Both the position numbers and the translations under genes were made by a program. Below are positions 1 to 8,712 of a DNA stretch of 64,000 bases, piece after piece; within the stretch, counting starts at the first letter, position 1, and every line of letters begins with the position of its first letter. The stretch spans positions 682,001 through 746,000 of the forward strand of contig NZ_CP139148.1 in assembly GCF_034058155.1 (NCBI RefSeq). Reading direction: 5' to 3'. The notes beneath the pieces are model-generated. The model made no database searches and was not told the origin of the DNA. It saw nothing but the letters and a program-made list of their open reading frames with translations. This stretch comes from Flavobacterium sp. KACC 22761 (GTDB lineage: Bacteria; Bacteroidota; Bacteroidia; Flavobacteriales; Flavobacteriaceae).

Positions 1-1733
1 TTAGCCACAAATTTGCTTTCGCTTCCAAACAAATCAATCAAACCATACGGATCTTGAGGAACCAACCAAGTATACTGCCACGCATTTCCCTCAACATAAT
101 CGTCTTTTCGATGCGCCGATGAAAGCGGATTAAATGGCGTTCTCCAATTTCCATCGGTCAATTTTCCGCGCATGAAAGTTGTTTCTTTGTCAAAATAAAG
201 TTTATATAAATTCGCTCTTTTTGAGAAATAATCATAATCTTCGGTTTTGTTTAAAGCTTTTGCTACTTGTGCAATACAATAATCATCAATTGCATATTCT
301 AAAGCATTCCCAACACTTTCCAACATTTTGTCTGCCGGAATATATTGCAGTTTTTGTACATAATCCATTCCGTCGCGAGTTTGCATTCCCGTTTTTTTCA
401 TGGCTTCATAAGCCAAATTCACATCATAATCGCGATATCCTTTCAAATAAGCATCTGCAATTACTGCAATTGAGTGATTTCCATTCATGGTATTAGTTTC
501 ATTTCCCATCAAATGCCAAACTGGCAACCTTCCTTGCTGTTCGTAAATCGCCAAAAATGATTTTACAATGTCGTTGATTTTATCGGGTTGCGTGATGGTG
601 TATAATGGATGAAGTCCGCGATAGGTATCCCAAAGTGAAAAAGTAGTGTAGTTTGTAAAATTTGCTTTTTCGTAAACCTTTTTATCAGTTCCTCTGTAGT
701 CTCCGTTGGCATCATTAAAAATGGAAGGCGCAAAAATCGTGTGATACAATGAAGTATAAAAAACTTTCATTGTTTTGTCGTTTCCTGTGATCTGAATTTT
801 ATTTAATTCTTTATTCCATTTTGAAGAAGCCATTTTGACGGTTTGATCAAAATCCCAATTCGGGATTTCAGCTTTTATATTCGCTGAAGCATTTTCAGAA
901 CTTACTGGAGAAATTCCGACTTTAACTAAAACTTGTTTGTTTTTTAAAGTTGCGAAATCTACAACTGCCTTCATTTTCAAACCTTCGCCTTCATTTCCTG
1001 AAACTAATGTTTTATCATCGTACAATGCTAAATTAGAAATTGGTTCAGAAAATTCCATTGTAAAATAAACACGCTGATCTGTCGCCCATCCTGCCGAAAA
1101 ACGATAGCCTGCCAGCGTAGTTGCATTTATTTTTTTGATGAAAGTTTTTACCGGTTTGTCCCATCCAACTCCATCCGTAAGGTCTAATAAAACATGAGTA
1201 TCTGATGCCGAATTAAAAGTATATTTATGAAAACCAACTCTTTCGGTAGCGGTTAATTCGGCTTTGATTTTGTATTTATCCAAAATGACACTGTAATAGC
1301 CTGGTTTGCTCACTTCGCTTGCATGCGAGAAATACGAACCGTAACCATTTGTCATATCTTCTTTTGTACCTTTAAAAAGAGGAACTTTTCCTGTAACTGG
1401 AAGCAATAGAATATCGTTCAAATCTCCAATTCCGGTGCCGCTTAAATGCGTATGTGTAAATCCTAAAACAGTATTGCTTGCATAATTATAGCCGCTGCAC
1501 CAATCCCAGCCTTCAAAAATATTTACCGGCCCAAGTTGCACTGCCCCAAAAGGAACATTCGCTCCCACAAATACATGTCCATGCCCTGCCGATCCGATAA
1601 GCGGATTTACATATTTTGTATAATCGATATTATTTTGATTTGCGCTTTTTTTCTGTGCATCAACAGAATTTGCAAAAAACAAGTTTAAAGCGAAAATACC
1701 GCTAAAAGCTATTTTGGTGTATTTTGTAAACAT
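1..1733 (-). CDS. GH92 alpha-mannosidase (3' end outside window)
   Basis: Secreted or periplasmic GH92 family alpha-mannosidase, a calcium-dependent exo-enzyme that removes alpha-linked mannose from N-glycans or yeast-type mannan. About 577 codons are visible; the C-terminus runs off the window start. The start at 1733 gives a signal peptide (MFTKYTKIAFSG..., Ala-rich end near residue 26). Family hallmarks follow: NPLIGSAGHGHVFVGA, PFGAVQLGP, GFTHTHLSGTGIGD and, further on, SLWDTYRGLHPLYT and a GNHSIAVIADAYLKG segment. Family members are usually about 750 residues, so roughly three quarters is present. It lies 99 bp downstream of the GH2 beta-mannosidase on the same strand, so the two probably act together on mannose-containing glycans. 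The family call is firm; the linkage specificity is not readable from the sequence. Confidence 0.93.
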   Translation of the reverse strand, partial: MFTKYTKIAFSGIFALNLFFANSVDAQKKSANQNNIDYTKYVNPLIGSAGHGHVFVGANVPFGAVQLGPVNIFEGWDWCSGYNYASNTVLGFTHTHLSGTGIGDLNDILLLPVTGKVPLFKGTKEDMTNGYGSYFSHASEVSKPGYYSVILDKYKIKAELTATERVGFHKYTFNSASDTHVLLDLTDGVGWDKPVKTFIKKINATTLAGYRFSAGWATDQRVYFTMEFSEPISNLALYDDKTLVSGNEGEGLKMKAVVDFATLKNKQVLVKVGISPVSSENASANIKAEIPNWDFDQTVKMASSKWNKELNKIQITGNDKTMKVFYTSLYHTIFAPSIFNDANGDYRGTDKKVYEKANFTNYTTFSLWDTYRGLHPLYTITQPDKINDIVKSFLAIYEQQGRLPVWHLMGNETNTMNGNHSIAVIADAYLKGYRDYDVNLAYEAMKKTGMQTRDGMDYVQKLQYIPADKMLESVGNALEYAIDDYCIAQVAKALNKTEDYDYFSKRANLYKLYFDKETTFMRGKLTDGNWRTPFNPLSSAHRKDDYVEGNAWQYTWLVPQDPYGLIDLFGSESKFVA

Positions 1734-1740
1734 ATATTCT

Positions 1741-1813
1741 TTAGCTTCTAAGATACTGAGATGCTAAGGTTCTAAGTTTTTTCTCTAATCTTTCTTAGAG
1801 TCTTAGCAACTAA
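1741..1813. repeat. imperfect intergenic inverted repeat
   Basis: Between the GH92 and GH2 genes. The left arm (1741-1760, TTAGCTTCTAAGATACTGAG) pairs imperfectly with the right arm (1794-1813, CTTAGAGTCTTAGCAACTAA). It belongs to the word-like CTAAG/TTAG repeats scattered between genes in this window. It may fold in RNA between two co-directional genes and act as a partial terminator or processing hairpin; that is inference. Confidence 0.5.
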
Positions 1814-1832
1814 ACAGCTCAATATTTATTAA

Positions 1833-3821
1833 TTAATATTTATTCAAAACGTCATAAAGCGAATAAACCTTAAAAAGTGGTTTCTCAATTTTACCTTCAA
1901 ACGTGATCGTTTTTTCTTCTCCTTCTTTCAAATCAAAATAATTGTCGCTCCATTTTCCGGTATAGCCTTTTATGGAAATATATACGTATTTTGCTGCCTT
2001 TGATGCTTTTATAGCGACTTTATTTCCTGTAATTTTATAGGTGATTTTTGGATCTTCTAATTTCAAATTAATGGGGCGCGTCAAATCGATTTCCGGTTTT
2101 TTATCATCCCTGTATGCTTCTTTCATGGCATACCAGGCAGCTTTTGGCTGGCGATCATAATAATCAGTTACGCTCCAACTTGCTACTGGCCAGCAATCGT
2201 TGAGTTGCCAAACCAAAGTTCCCATATTGTAAGGCGCTTTTGAACGATGAATACCGATAATATTTTTTAAAGAATAATACTGAAGACATTGCGTAAGATA
2301 GGTATAATCCTCAACACTCATTTTCTTAATTTTAGCCTCCTCAATAAAATAGCGATTCAAATAAGAATCTAATTTCATAAAACCTTTTCCAGCTTTTTGA
2401 TGCGCTTCTAAAATATCAGAATACAAATAGCGATCTTCTGGCAAAGTAAAAGCTTCTATAGACGAATAATTTGGCATGGCTTGCATACCATATTCGCTTA
2501 CAAAACGGCCGGTTTTAGAGTTAGTTATTTCTATATCATCTAAACCCCACCATGTACCCCAATAATGACTGTCTCCTTGAGTAATACTTTCCTTCTTTCC
2601 CCAACCAAATAAAGGTGAAGAACTTACATAAGGACGTTTATTATCGACCTGCTTTACCCATTTTGGAATACTGTCTTGAAACAAACGAACATAATCCTGC
2701 CACAAACGTGTTGAATCTTGTTTCGACATATTCATGCTCTTTTGCCAGCCCCAATTTTTAAAGGCTTCATCAATCTCATTATTTCCGCACCACAAAACAA
2801 TACTTGGATGATGGCGAAGACGTTTTACCTGATATTGGACTTCGGCTTTTACATTATCAAAAAAAGCTTTGTCGCCAGGAATCATGGTGCCAGCAAACAT
2901 AAAATCCTGCCAGACATAAATTCCGTTTTTATCACATAAGTCATAAAAATAATCATCCTCATAAATACCGCCGCCCCAGACACGCAACATATTCATATTG
3001 GCATCTTTCGCCATTGAAATTACTTTTTCGTATTCTTTTTTCGTCACTCGCGAAAGAAAAGCATCTGATGGAATGTAATTGGCGCCTTTCATATAAACTG
3101 GCTTTCCATCAATTTTGAAATAAAATGATTTGCCAACGCTGTCCGGCTCTTGAACCAATTCTATTTTGCGATTCAGCACATAAGGTTTCTCAGGTGTTTT
3201 TTTATCATAAACTTCTAAGCGCGGTGTTTTCCAAATACCGCAAGTGGTGAATTTTGGCCCCCAATCCCATCCAAAATGGTATTGTGCTTTTCGAACATAG
3301 GCACGCGGGTTGTCGGGAATTACAAAAGGCAAATCTTTTTTAGCCAATGAATCTGCTACATTTTGTGCCGATTTAAATACGATTACCAAATCATTGTTTC
3401 CAGATTTCAGCAGATTTTTAACTTCAACGCGCCATTGACGAAACATATTGTCGGCTTTCAAAACCTGTTTATTATTCAAATAAACGGTAGCGTAAGTATC
3501 TAATCCGTCAAAAACCAATTCAGCATTTTTCTTTTTTAATAAAGCTGGTGTTACTTGAAAAGTGGTTTTATATTCCCAGTCTTTCTTTTCAATCCATTGC
3601 AGTTTTTTTTCGTTGTCTCTGTAAAATGGATCCGGAATTGTTTTATTATTCAACAAATCAGTATGCACTTCACCTGGAACTGTTGCAGGAAGCCATTTTG
3701 CAGTTTTCGTTTCTCGAAATTGCCAGCCTTCTTTTATATTTATATTTTGGGCATTGGCAACAAATGAAAAAATTGTTGCACAAATGCCCAAAAACCAATA
3801 AACTCTTTTTTTATAATTCAT
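1833..3821 (-). CDS. GH2 beta-mannosidase, lacking the central Ig-like domain
   Basis: Exported GH2 beta-mannosidase that releases beta-mannose from the non-reducing end of mannosides. A signal peptide ends near residue 24 (FVANAQ). Residues 25-205 form the sugar-binding jelly-roll (ATVPGEVHTDLL, QYHFGWDWGPKF, TTCGIWKTPRLEV). The TIM barrel starts near 219 (GKSFYFKIDGKPVYMKGANYIPSD). The acid/base is Glu349 in LWCGNNE and the nucleophile is Glu443 in FVSEYG. A small beta domain closes the protein. Odd point: after RLEVYDKK at about residue 207 the text passes within a dozen residues to RKIELVQEPD, which in homologues follows an Ig-like domain of about 100 residues. At 662 residues it is well short of the usual 820-860. 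The frame is open throughout, so it may be a domain-deleted enzyme, a natural in-frame deletion or an assembly collapse. Confidence 0.9.
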   Translation of the reverse strand: MNYKKRVYWFLGICATIFSFVANAQNINIKEGWQFRETKTAKWLPATVPGEVHTDLLNNKTIPDPFYRDNEKKLQWIEKKDWEYKTTFQVTPALLKKKNAELVFDGLDTYATVYLNNKQVLKADNMFRQWRVEVKNLLKSGNNDLVIVFKSAQNVADSLAKKDLPFVIPDNPRAYVRKAQYHFGWDWGPKFTTCGIWKTPRLEVYDKKTPEKPYVLNRKIELVQEPDSVGKSFYFKIDGKPVYMKGANYIPSDAFLSRVTKKEYEKVISMAKDANMNMLRVWGGGIYEDDYFYDLCDKNGIYVWQDFMFAGTMIPGDKAFFDNVKAEVQYQVKRLRHHPSIVLWCGNNEIDEAFKNWGWQKSMNMSKQDSTRLWQDYVRLFQDSIPKWVKQVDNKRPYVSSSPLFGWGKKESITQGDSHYWGTWWGLDDIEITNSKTGRFVSEYGMQAMPNYSSIEAFTLPEDRYLYSDILEAHQKAGKGFMKLDSYLNRYFIEEAKIKKMSVEDYTYLTQCLQYYSLKNIIGIHRSKAPYNMGTLVWQLNDCWPVASWSVTDYYDRQPKAAWYAMKEAYRDDKKPEIDLTRPINLKLEDPKITYKITGNKVAIKASKAAKYVYISIKGYTGKWSDNYFDLKEGEEKTITFEGKIEKPLFKVYSLYDVLNKY

Positions 3822-4243
3822 TTCAACTAAATGCTAACTTAATTTAATCGCAAAAGGCCCGCTGGCAGTTAGAGAAGGAGAATTGATTAAACAACTACTT
3901 CCTTCTCTTAGATATGTATCAGAATAATAGTAACTAACAAAATATCACTGAAATCATTTCCTTTTTTACGGCTGCCAAGCTTAACTTATATGCTAATTGT
4001 TTATTGCCAAAGCAATTATTCTTATTTCTTTTCTGATTTTTTACTAATACTAAAATCAGTAAACCAATTTAAAACAAGCCGGAAACCGCAGGAATACTTC
4101 CCGGCTTAATTCAATTTAACTAACCAAAATTCAACCATTTAAAAACTATTAAAGTCCCGCTCTGAATTAACTTTTTATTTATTTTATTCCTAATATTTCC
4201 TTTGTTTACGGGCTTTTATCTTTTCTAAGGCTTTATTTTTACC

Positions 4244-4262
4244 CTAAAACGATTTAGTAAAA
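4244..4262 (-). promoter_or_regulatory. LacI-type operator candidate upstream of GH2
   Basis: CTAAAACGATTTAGTAAAA. It matches 18 of 19 bases with the site at 5387-5405 upstream of the LacI gene. The core TAAAACGATTTA is palindromic apart from one base pair and has the central CG common in LacI-family operators. Position and duplication suggest the neighbouring LacI protein controls both itself and the mannosidase genes; this is inference. Confidence 0.5.
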
Positions 4263-4266
4263 TCTC

Positions 4267-4291
4267 AAAAAAAAACGAACCGTTTTTTTTT
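4267..4291 (-). terminator. terminator of the LacI gene
   Basis: An A-run, ACG, a 3-nt loop, CGT and a T-run form an A/T-dominated hairpin just after the LacI stop codon at 4315. It is symmetrical and could work in both directions, but no plus-strand gene ends here. Confidence 0.5.
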
Positions 4292-4314
4292 CCTTTTTTC
4301 TTGAATTTTATGAA

Positions 4315-5325
4315 TTAGACCGACTCCCGAATAATTAAATCACCTTTCTTTAAACTTTTTTCAACTTCAAATGATTCCATGTTTGTCATTTGGCTCATCA
4401 ACAATTCTATTGCCTTCACTCCAATGTCAACTATAGGTTGCGCTATTACGCTAATTGTTGGAGTATGCAATTTAAAACTGTCATGATCATCAAAACTAAT
4501 AATCGAAATATCTTCCGGAATACTAATTCCCATTCCTCTTAAAGCCTGAAGTCCAGAAAGCCCCATATAATTTGTCAAAAACAAAACAGCATCAATTTCT
4601 GTATTTTTCTTGAAAAATTTCACAAGACTCTCTATTCTTGTTTCTTCATTGCTATGATAATCCAAATGCAGTACAAGTTTTTCCTTGTACATTCCTTCTT
4701 CTTTCAAAGCATCTTTGTAGCCATCTTCCCTTAACTTCATCTGAATCATTTCAGAAGTATTGTTAACCACGGCAATATTTTTACGATTCTTTTTAATCAA
4801 AAATTTGGTAGCCGAATGTGCCGCTTCATAATTATCCATTACAACATGGCTCACATTTTGTCCCGGAAAATACCTGTCGATCAACACCATCGGCTTTTTA
4901 AGCTTTAGAAGAAGATCGATTTTCTCTTCCAGATTTTTGGTCGGTGTGATAATAAATCCGTCAACATTTGCCTGCAAAAGACTATGTATCAATTCCTCAG
5001 AACGCTCATCATCATCACCTGTACTGCAATAAAAAACCCTGTAATCGATATTTTTTGCTTCATCTTCGATCACACGCGCAAGATCAGAAAAGAATTGATT
5101 TGAAATATCCTCAACAATAAGCCCAATCGATCTTGTTTTTCCAGTTCGCAAACTGGTCGCTATCATACTCGGTCTATAATTAAGCTTTTCTGCTACATCT
5201 TGCACTTTTTTAATCACAGCTGCGCTAATCCCCATTTTTTCACCTTTACCATTAATAACAAAAGATACTGTAGATACTGAAACCTGAGCTTCTGTCGCAA
5301 TATCTTTTATTGTAATTTTTTTCAT
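4315..5325 (-). CDS. LacI-family transcriptional regulator
   Basis: A 336-residue sugar-responsive DNA-binding protein. The N-terminal helix-turn-helix is textbook LacI: ITIKDIATEAQVSVSTVSFVINGKG (residues 4-28), followed by the hinge LNYRPSMIATSLRTGKTRSIGLI. The periplasmic-binding-protein-like ligand domain fills residues 60-330 (ISIPEDISIISFDDHDSFKLHTPTISVIAQP is the typical late segment). The length is normal for the family. It lies upstream of, and in the same direction as, the GH2 and GH92 mannosidase genes, so a mannose-containing oligosaccharide is the likely inducer (inference). Near-identical operator-like sites lie about 60 bp upstream of its own start and upstream of the GH2 gene, which supports autoregulation and control of the enzymes. 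Confidence 0.95.
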   Translation of the reverse strand: MKKITIKDIATEAQVSVSTVSFVINGKGEKMGISAAVIKKVQDVAEKLNYRPSMIATSLRTGKTRSIGLIVEDISNQFFSDLARVIEDEAKNIDYRVFYCSTGDDDERSEELIHSLLQANVDGFIITPTKNLEEKIDLLLKLKKPMVLIDRYFPGQNVSHVVMDNYEAAHSATKFLIKKNRKNIAVVNNTSEMIQMKLREDGYKDALKEEGMYKEKLVLHLDYHSNEETRIESLVKFFKKNTEIDAVLFLTNYMGLSGLQALRGMGISIPEDISIISFDDHDSFKLHTPTISVIAQPIVDIGVKAIELLMSQMTNMESFEVEKSLKKGDLIIRESV

Positions 5326-5711
5326 GTAATGGTTAATTTATTGGGTTCTCTTTTATCGCAATCACAAATATAAACAAAAATAGCAACTAAAACGATTTTG
5401 TAAAAATTATATTTAAACAAATCATTTTTTTATCATTAATATTAAATGAAATTATCTACAATTATAAGAATTTTACATTTATAAGTAATGAAAATAAAGA
5501 CTTATTTTTAAAAACAAATTTTAAGCAATTCAATCTTCTTAAATTTTTTTAATTAATATTTGGTATATCGACGCAGAGCGGATAAGAAATATTTCAAATA
5601 AATTCGTATTTTTAGTACTATTAATTTATAAGATTAAAAAAACATAAAAAATTGCACCACTAATTGGCGCTAAAATCTCATTTTTGCAACCAAATTAATT
5701 TAAACAGAAAA
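5326..5711. other. 386-bp AT-rich region holding the LacI promoter
   Basis: No gene seen. Contains the LacI promoter and operator. An upstream reading frame that could begin at a TTG near 5664 adds 16 residues of non-conserved-looking sequence to the next gene; the ATG at 5712 is preferred. Confidence 0.5.
5365..5405 (-). promoter_or_regulatory. LacI gene promoter with operator
   Basis: On the minus strand, -7 candidates TATTTTTG (5375-5382) and TATATTTG (5365-5372) match the Bacteroidota TAnnTTTG box. The operator-like site CTAAAACGATTTTGTAAAA (5387-5405) lies directly upstream, where the -33 element and RNA polymerase would contact DNA. Binding there would block transcription of the regulator's own gene. 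Confidence 0.5.
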
Positions 5712-5975
5712 ATGGATATAGTTAAGTTTAAAATCACATCAAAAACGATAAAAGTTGAAGTACGTAATTCTAATAATTACGTTTTTAATTTTAACACTGC
5801 CTTAGAAATCGAAAAAGCAGACCGCGATGTTTTATTAAAACTATATAACGCATTAGATCTTCTTTTCAAAAAAGAAAATGCTCCTGAAATAAAAAACTAT
5901 ATTTCGCCTAACCAAACTAATATTTTGGATCAAATTTCTGCAGCTACAAGTTTAGAAAACGAGAATAAAGAATAA
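5712..5975 (+). CDS. small conserved hypothetical protein (87 aa)
   Basis: Not recognised. It starts MDIVKFKITSKTIKVEV and has no signal peptide, membrane helix or cysteine. The first half looks like a short beta-rich unit (KFKITSKTIKVEVRNSNNYVFNF), the second is helical and charged (EIEKADRDVLLKLYNALDLLFKKE). It is monocistronic: an AT-rich promoter region precedes it and a strong terminator follows at 6022-6053. I chose the ATG at 5712 over an in-frame TTG 48 bp upstream because the extra residues look like translated leader. Probably a cytosolic protein. Confidence 0.65.
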   Translation: MDIVKFKITSKTIKVEVRNSNNYVFNFNTALEIEKADRDVLLKLYNALDLLFKKENAPEIKNYISPNQTNILDQISAATSLENENKE

Positions 5976-6021
5976 TTGCCATCAAAGCAATACAAATTTA
6001 ATATCTGAATATTCAAAAACG

Positions 6022-6053
6022 AGCCCTTAAGCAATTTACTTAAGGGCTTTTTT
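6022..6053 (+). terminator. rho-independent terminator
   Basis: Stem AGCCCTTAAG / CTTAAGGGCT with a 7-nt loop followed by a T-run, 46 bp after the stop of the small gene at 5712-5975. Confidence 0.85.
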
Positions 6054-6205
6054 GTTGCAACTACATTATCTAATACTATTTTAAAAAGCAAAAAAAAACA
6101 CGTAATCAAACAATTACAAAATCAAAACTTAAAATATTTTCATAACTTAGTAAAAAAATCCCATAAATAATTAGCCTTTTTATTTCTCATCAAAACTTAA
6201 GTCTT

Positions 6206-7303
6206 ATGAAAATCAAACAGAAATTATCAGCAGGAATATTTTTATTAGTTATATCATTTTTGGCTTTTGCCTGCAAAAAAAATTCAACAACAGATTCTGA
6301 ATCAACAAAAAAAGATTCAATACAAACAACAACAGATTCTCTGGCTTCAAAAAAAGGCGATCTTGTTACAGCTGCCAATTTTAATCGAGCAGAAACCGAT
6401 TTGTATTTTAACACTTCAGTTAAACAATCTAATGGTATCGGTGCTATTTTTCATTATAGAACTTTAATGCCTATAGATAATCAATCTGTTATTCGAGCCA
6501 ATCGCGATGTTTTATATTCATCAGGTGTTTTTGATCTTGATGCTGGACCAATAACCGTAACATTGCCTAATCCAGGGAAACGATTCATGTCGATGCAAAC
6601 AATTGATCAAGATCAATATTCTGAAACCTATTATGCGCCGGGAACTTTTACTTTTACCAAAGAAAAAGTCGGCACACGCTACTTAATGCTGGGAATTAGA
6701 ACCTTTATCAATCCAAATGATCCCAAAGATTTGCCAATTGTAACGGCTTTACAAAATGCAATTAAAGTTGATCAAAAAGAAAAAGGAACTTTTGAAATTC
6801 CGAATTGGGATAAAGCAAGCCAAAAGAAAGTTAGGGATTCACTTATTGAAGTATCCAAAAAATTAGCCGATACAAAAGGAATGTTTGGTCCAAGAGGAAA
6901 AGTAGACGAAACGCTTCATTTGATAGGAAGTGCTACCGGATGGGGCGGAAATCCTGAAAAAGATGCTTTTTATCTTTCAGTCAATCCTCCTAAAAATGAC
7001 GGAAAAACGATTTATAAATTAAAAGTAAAAAATGTACCTGTAGATGGTTTTTGGTCTGTGAGTGTTTATAATAAAGAAGGCTATTTTGAGAAAAATGATC
7101 TTAATATCTATTCATTGAATAATATTACCGCAAAGAAAGATGCTGACGGGTCTGTAACCATTCAATTTGGAGGCTGTGATGGTAAAACGCCAAATTGCAT
7201 CCCAACTGTTGCTGGCTGGAATTATTGGGTAAGACTTTATCGTCCGCACAAAGAAGTTTTAAATGGTACTTGGAAATTTCCTGAAGCTCAAATTATCAAA
7301 TAA
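6206..7303 (+). CDS. DUF1254/DUF1214 lipoprotein
   Basis: A 365-residue lipoprotein of the DUF1254-DUF1214 family. The signal ends in LAFAC with lipid-accepting Cys23, followed by a low-complexity Ser/Thr/Lys linker (24-50). DUF1254 covers about 80-180 (NRDVLYSSGVFDLDAGPITV, RFMSMQTIDQDQYSETYYAPG). DUF1214 covers about 265-365 (VDGFWSVSVYNKEGYF, NDLNIYSLN, NCIPTVAGWNYWVRLYRP). The biochemical role of the family is not established. The start at 6206 places the signal peptide correctly. A secreted protein gene follows 67 bp downstream and may be co-transcribed. Confidence 0.88.
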   Translation: MKIKQKLSAGIFLLVISFLAFACKKNSTTDSESTKKDSIQTTTDSLASKKGDLVTAANFNRAETDLYFNTSVKQSNGIGAIFHYRTLMPIDNQSVIRANRDVLYSSGVFDLDAGPITVTLPNPGKRFMSMQTIDQDQYSETYYAPGTFTFTKEKVGTRYLMLGIRTFINPNDPKDLPIVTALQNAIKVDQKEKGTFEIPNWDKASQKKVRDSLIEVSKKLADTKGMFGPRGKVDETLHLIGSATGWGGNPEKDAFYLSVNPPKNDGKTIYKLKVKNVPVDGFWSVSVYNKEGYFEKNDLNIYSLNNITAKKDADGSVTIQFGGCDGKTPNCIPTVAGWNYWVRLYRPHKEVLNGTWKFPEAQIIK

Positions 7304-7370
7304 CTCTTATGCAAATTTTAGGTACACTTTTTGGAAGCATTAAGTAATAATCATTTAAAAATTAAATATT

Positions 7371-7841
7371 ATGAAATCATTTAAATTTTTAACAGCAGGA
7401 ATTTTATTCTTCACCGTTTACTTTTCAAATGCACAAGTAAATGTGAATGTAAATATTGGAACGCCACCCGCTTGGGGGCCCGTAGGATATACAGATGTGC
7501 GTTATTACTATTTGCCAGATCTTGAAACCTATTATGATATAAATACCGCGAATTACATTTATAGCAATAATGGAAAATGGATCAGAGCAAAATCATTGCC
7601 TACCGTTTATAGAAACTATGATCTTTACAATGAATACAAAGTTGTATTGACGGATTACAGAGGAAATTCGCCTTATGACAATTTCAAAACGCATAAAGTA
7701 AAATATGCAAAAGGTTATAAAGGAAAACCGCAACAAACCATTGGTCCTAAACCTGGAAAAGGAAACAACAAACAAGGAAAAGATAATGGAAACCATGGAC
7801 ATGGAAATAATGGAAATGGGCATGGAAATGGGAAACATTAA
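7371..7841 (+). CDS. secreted protein with Gly/Asn/His/Lys-rich tail
   Basis: A 156-residue exported protein with a signal peptide ending near residue 21 (YFSNAQ). Residues 22-105 are Tyr-rich (VRYYYLPDLETYYDINTANYIY, NGKWIRAKSLP, YRNYDLYNEYKVVLTDYRG). The last 35 residues are low-complexity NGNHGHGNNGNGHG-type sequence ending in KH. The tail could bind metal or surface polymers; that is speculation. Function unknown. It is probably transcribed with the upstream DUF1254 gene, and a clear terminator follows. Confidence 0.75.
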   Translation: MKSFKFLTAGILFFTVYFSNAQVNVNVNIGTPPAWGPVGYTDVRYYYLPDLETYYDINTANYIYSNNGKWIRAKSLPTVYRNYDLYNEYKVVLTDYRGNSPYDNFKTHKVKYAKGYKGKPQQTIGPKPGKGNNKQGKDNGNHGHGNNGNGHGNGKH

Positions 7842-8143
7842 ATTTCACTCTTAATTCAATAATTTATTTATAGAATTTCACAAAAACCGCTACTAATTTT
7901 AGCGGTTTTTTTATGCTTATTTTTCGCCAAAACCACCAAACTATGAACAAACACAAAACGTCTTTCTTAAAAAAACAATTCCGTTTTGTAACATTTATCC
8001 AATAACGACGACAAATCTTCAATTAAATTACGGTTCTTTGCAACTTGTTACATTCTTAATTGAAATTGATCAATTCTTGAATACAATAATATTGACTCCA
8101 ATGAGTTTTCACTAGGTAAAAGCTAGTCGCGATATTTTTCTTT
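7842..8143. other. 302-bp intergenic region before the sigma-factor gene
   Basis: Holds the terminator at 7882-7912 and the promoter region of the ECF sigma gene. The 12-bp palindrome AATTGATCAATT lies near 8059-8070. No gene seen. Confidence 0.5.
7882..7912 (+). terminator. rho-independent terminator
   Basis: AAAAACCGCTA / TAGCGGTTTTT stem with an 8-9 nt loop and T-run, 40 bp after the secreted protein gene. Confidence 0.9.
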
Positions 8144-8665
8144 ATGGACAATAAAAAATTTATTTTAAGTTTAAAAAAAGGTAATGAAGAAGCTTTTAAA
8201 GAAGTTTACTTCAAATACTACGACAAACTGAAAAATATTGCCAAACGATTCAATTCTTCAGTATTAACTCCAGAAGATTTTGTTCAGGAAACTTTCATAA
8301 GACTTTACAATAAAAAGGAATTGCTCAACGAAGATGTTTTGCTAGACAAACAATTGTTTGTCATTTGCAAAAATATCATCATCAATCACATTAATAGAGA
8401 AAACAAAATAATGCAACTTGACACTTTTCAAGTTGAAGTCGCACAAGAAGAAATCGATACTTCAGTTTTTGATGAAAGAAGTGAAAAACTGCATAATTTC
8501 ATCAATCAGCTTCCGGAACAACAACAAAAAATATTTACTTTACACAAACTGGAAAACCTTAGCTATAAGGAAATTGCAGAGCTTACAGATCTTTCTGAAA
8601 AGACAATTGCCAATCATATTTATCTCGCCAGTAAATTTATTCGAAAAAAAATCGAAAACCATTAG
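8144..8665 (+). CDS. ECF-type RNA polymerase sigma factor
   Basis: A 173-residue sigma-70 of the FecI-like extracytoplasmic-function group. Region 2 is at about 10-75 (KEVYFKYYDKLKNIAKRF, PEDFVQETFIRLYNKK). Region 4 is at 115-165 (INQLPEQQQKIFTLHKLENL then SYKEIAELTDLSEKTIANHI, a clear helix-turn-helix). It heads a cluster with a FecR anti-sigma (8932) and a TonB receptor carrying an N-terminal STN domain (9878): the classic cell-surface signalling layout, in which ligand bound at the outer-membrane receptor is reported through FecR and frees the sigma factor to transcribe the receptor operon. The ligand is not evident. Confidence 0.95.
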   Translation: MDNKKFILSLKKGNEEAFKEVYFKYYDKLKNIAKRFNSSVLTPEDFVQETFIRLYNKKELLNEDVLLDKQLFVICKNIIINHINRENKIMQLDTFQVEVAQEEIDTSVFDERSEKLHNFINQLPEQQQKIFTLHKLENLSYKEIAELTDLSEKTIANHIYLASKFIRKKIENH

Positions 8666-8712
8666 GAACTTTTTTGTTCTCGTTTGTTATATCTAAAAAC
8701 AAGGACAAAAAA

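Larger units (their letters stand above)
3822..4314. other. 493-bp gene-free region upstream of the GH2 gene
   Basis: No ORF is supported. It holds the terminator-like A/T hairpin of the LacI gene (4267-4291), an operator-like site (4244-4262), and a GC-rich hairpin with arms AAGCCGG (4076-4082) and CCGGCTT (4101-4107). On the minus strand the hairpin is followed by a short T-rich run and could be an attenuator-like structure in the GH2 leader. No convincing TAnnTTTG box was found for the GH2 gene here. Confidence 0.6.

Noticed and set aside
179..496. 105-codon plus-strand ORF
   Set aside because: Lies opposite the GH92 coding sequence, with a hydrophobic, low-quality translation.
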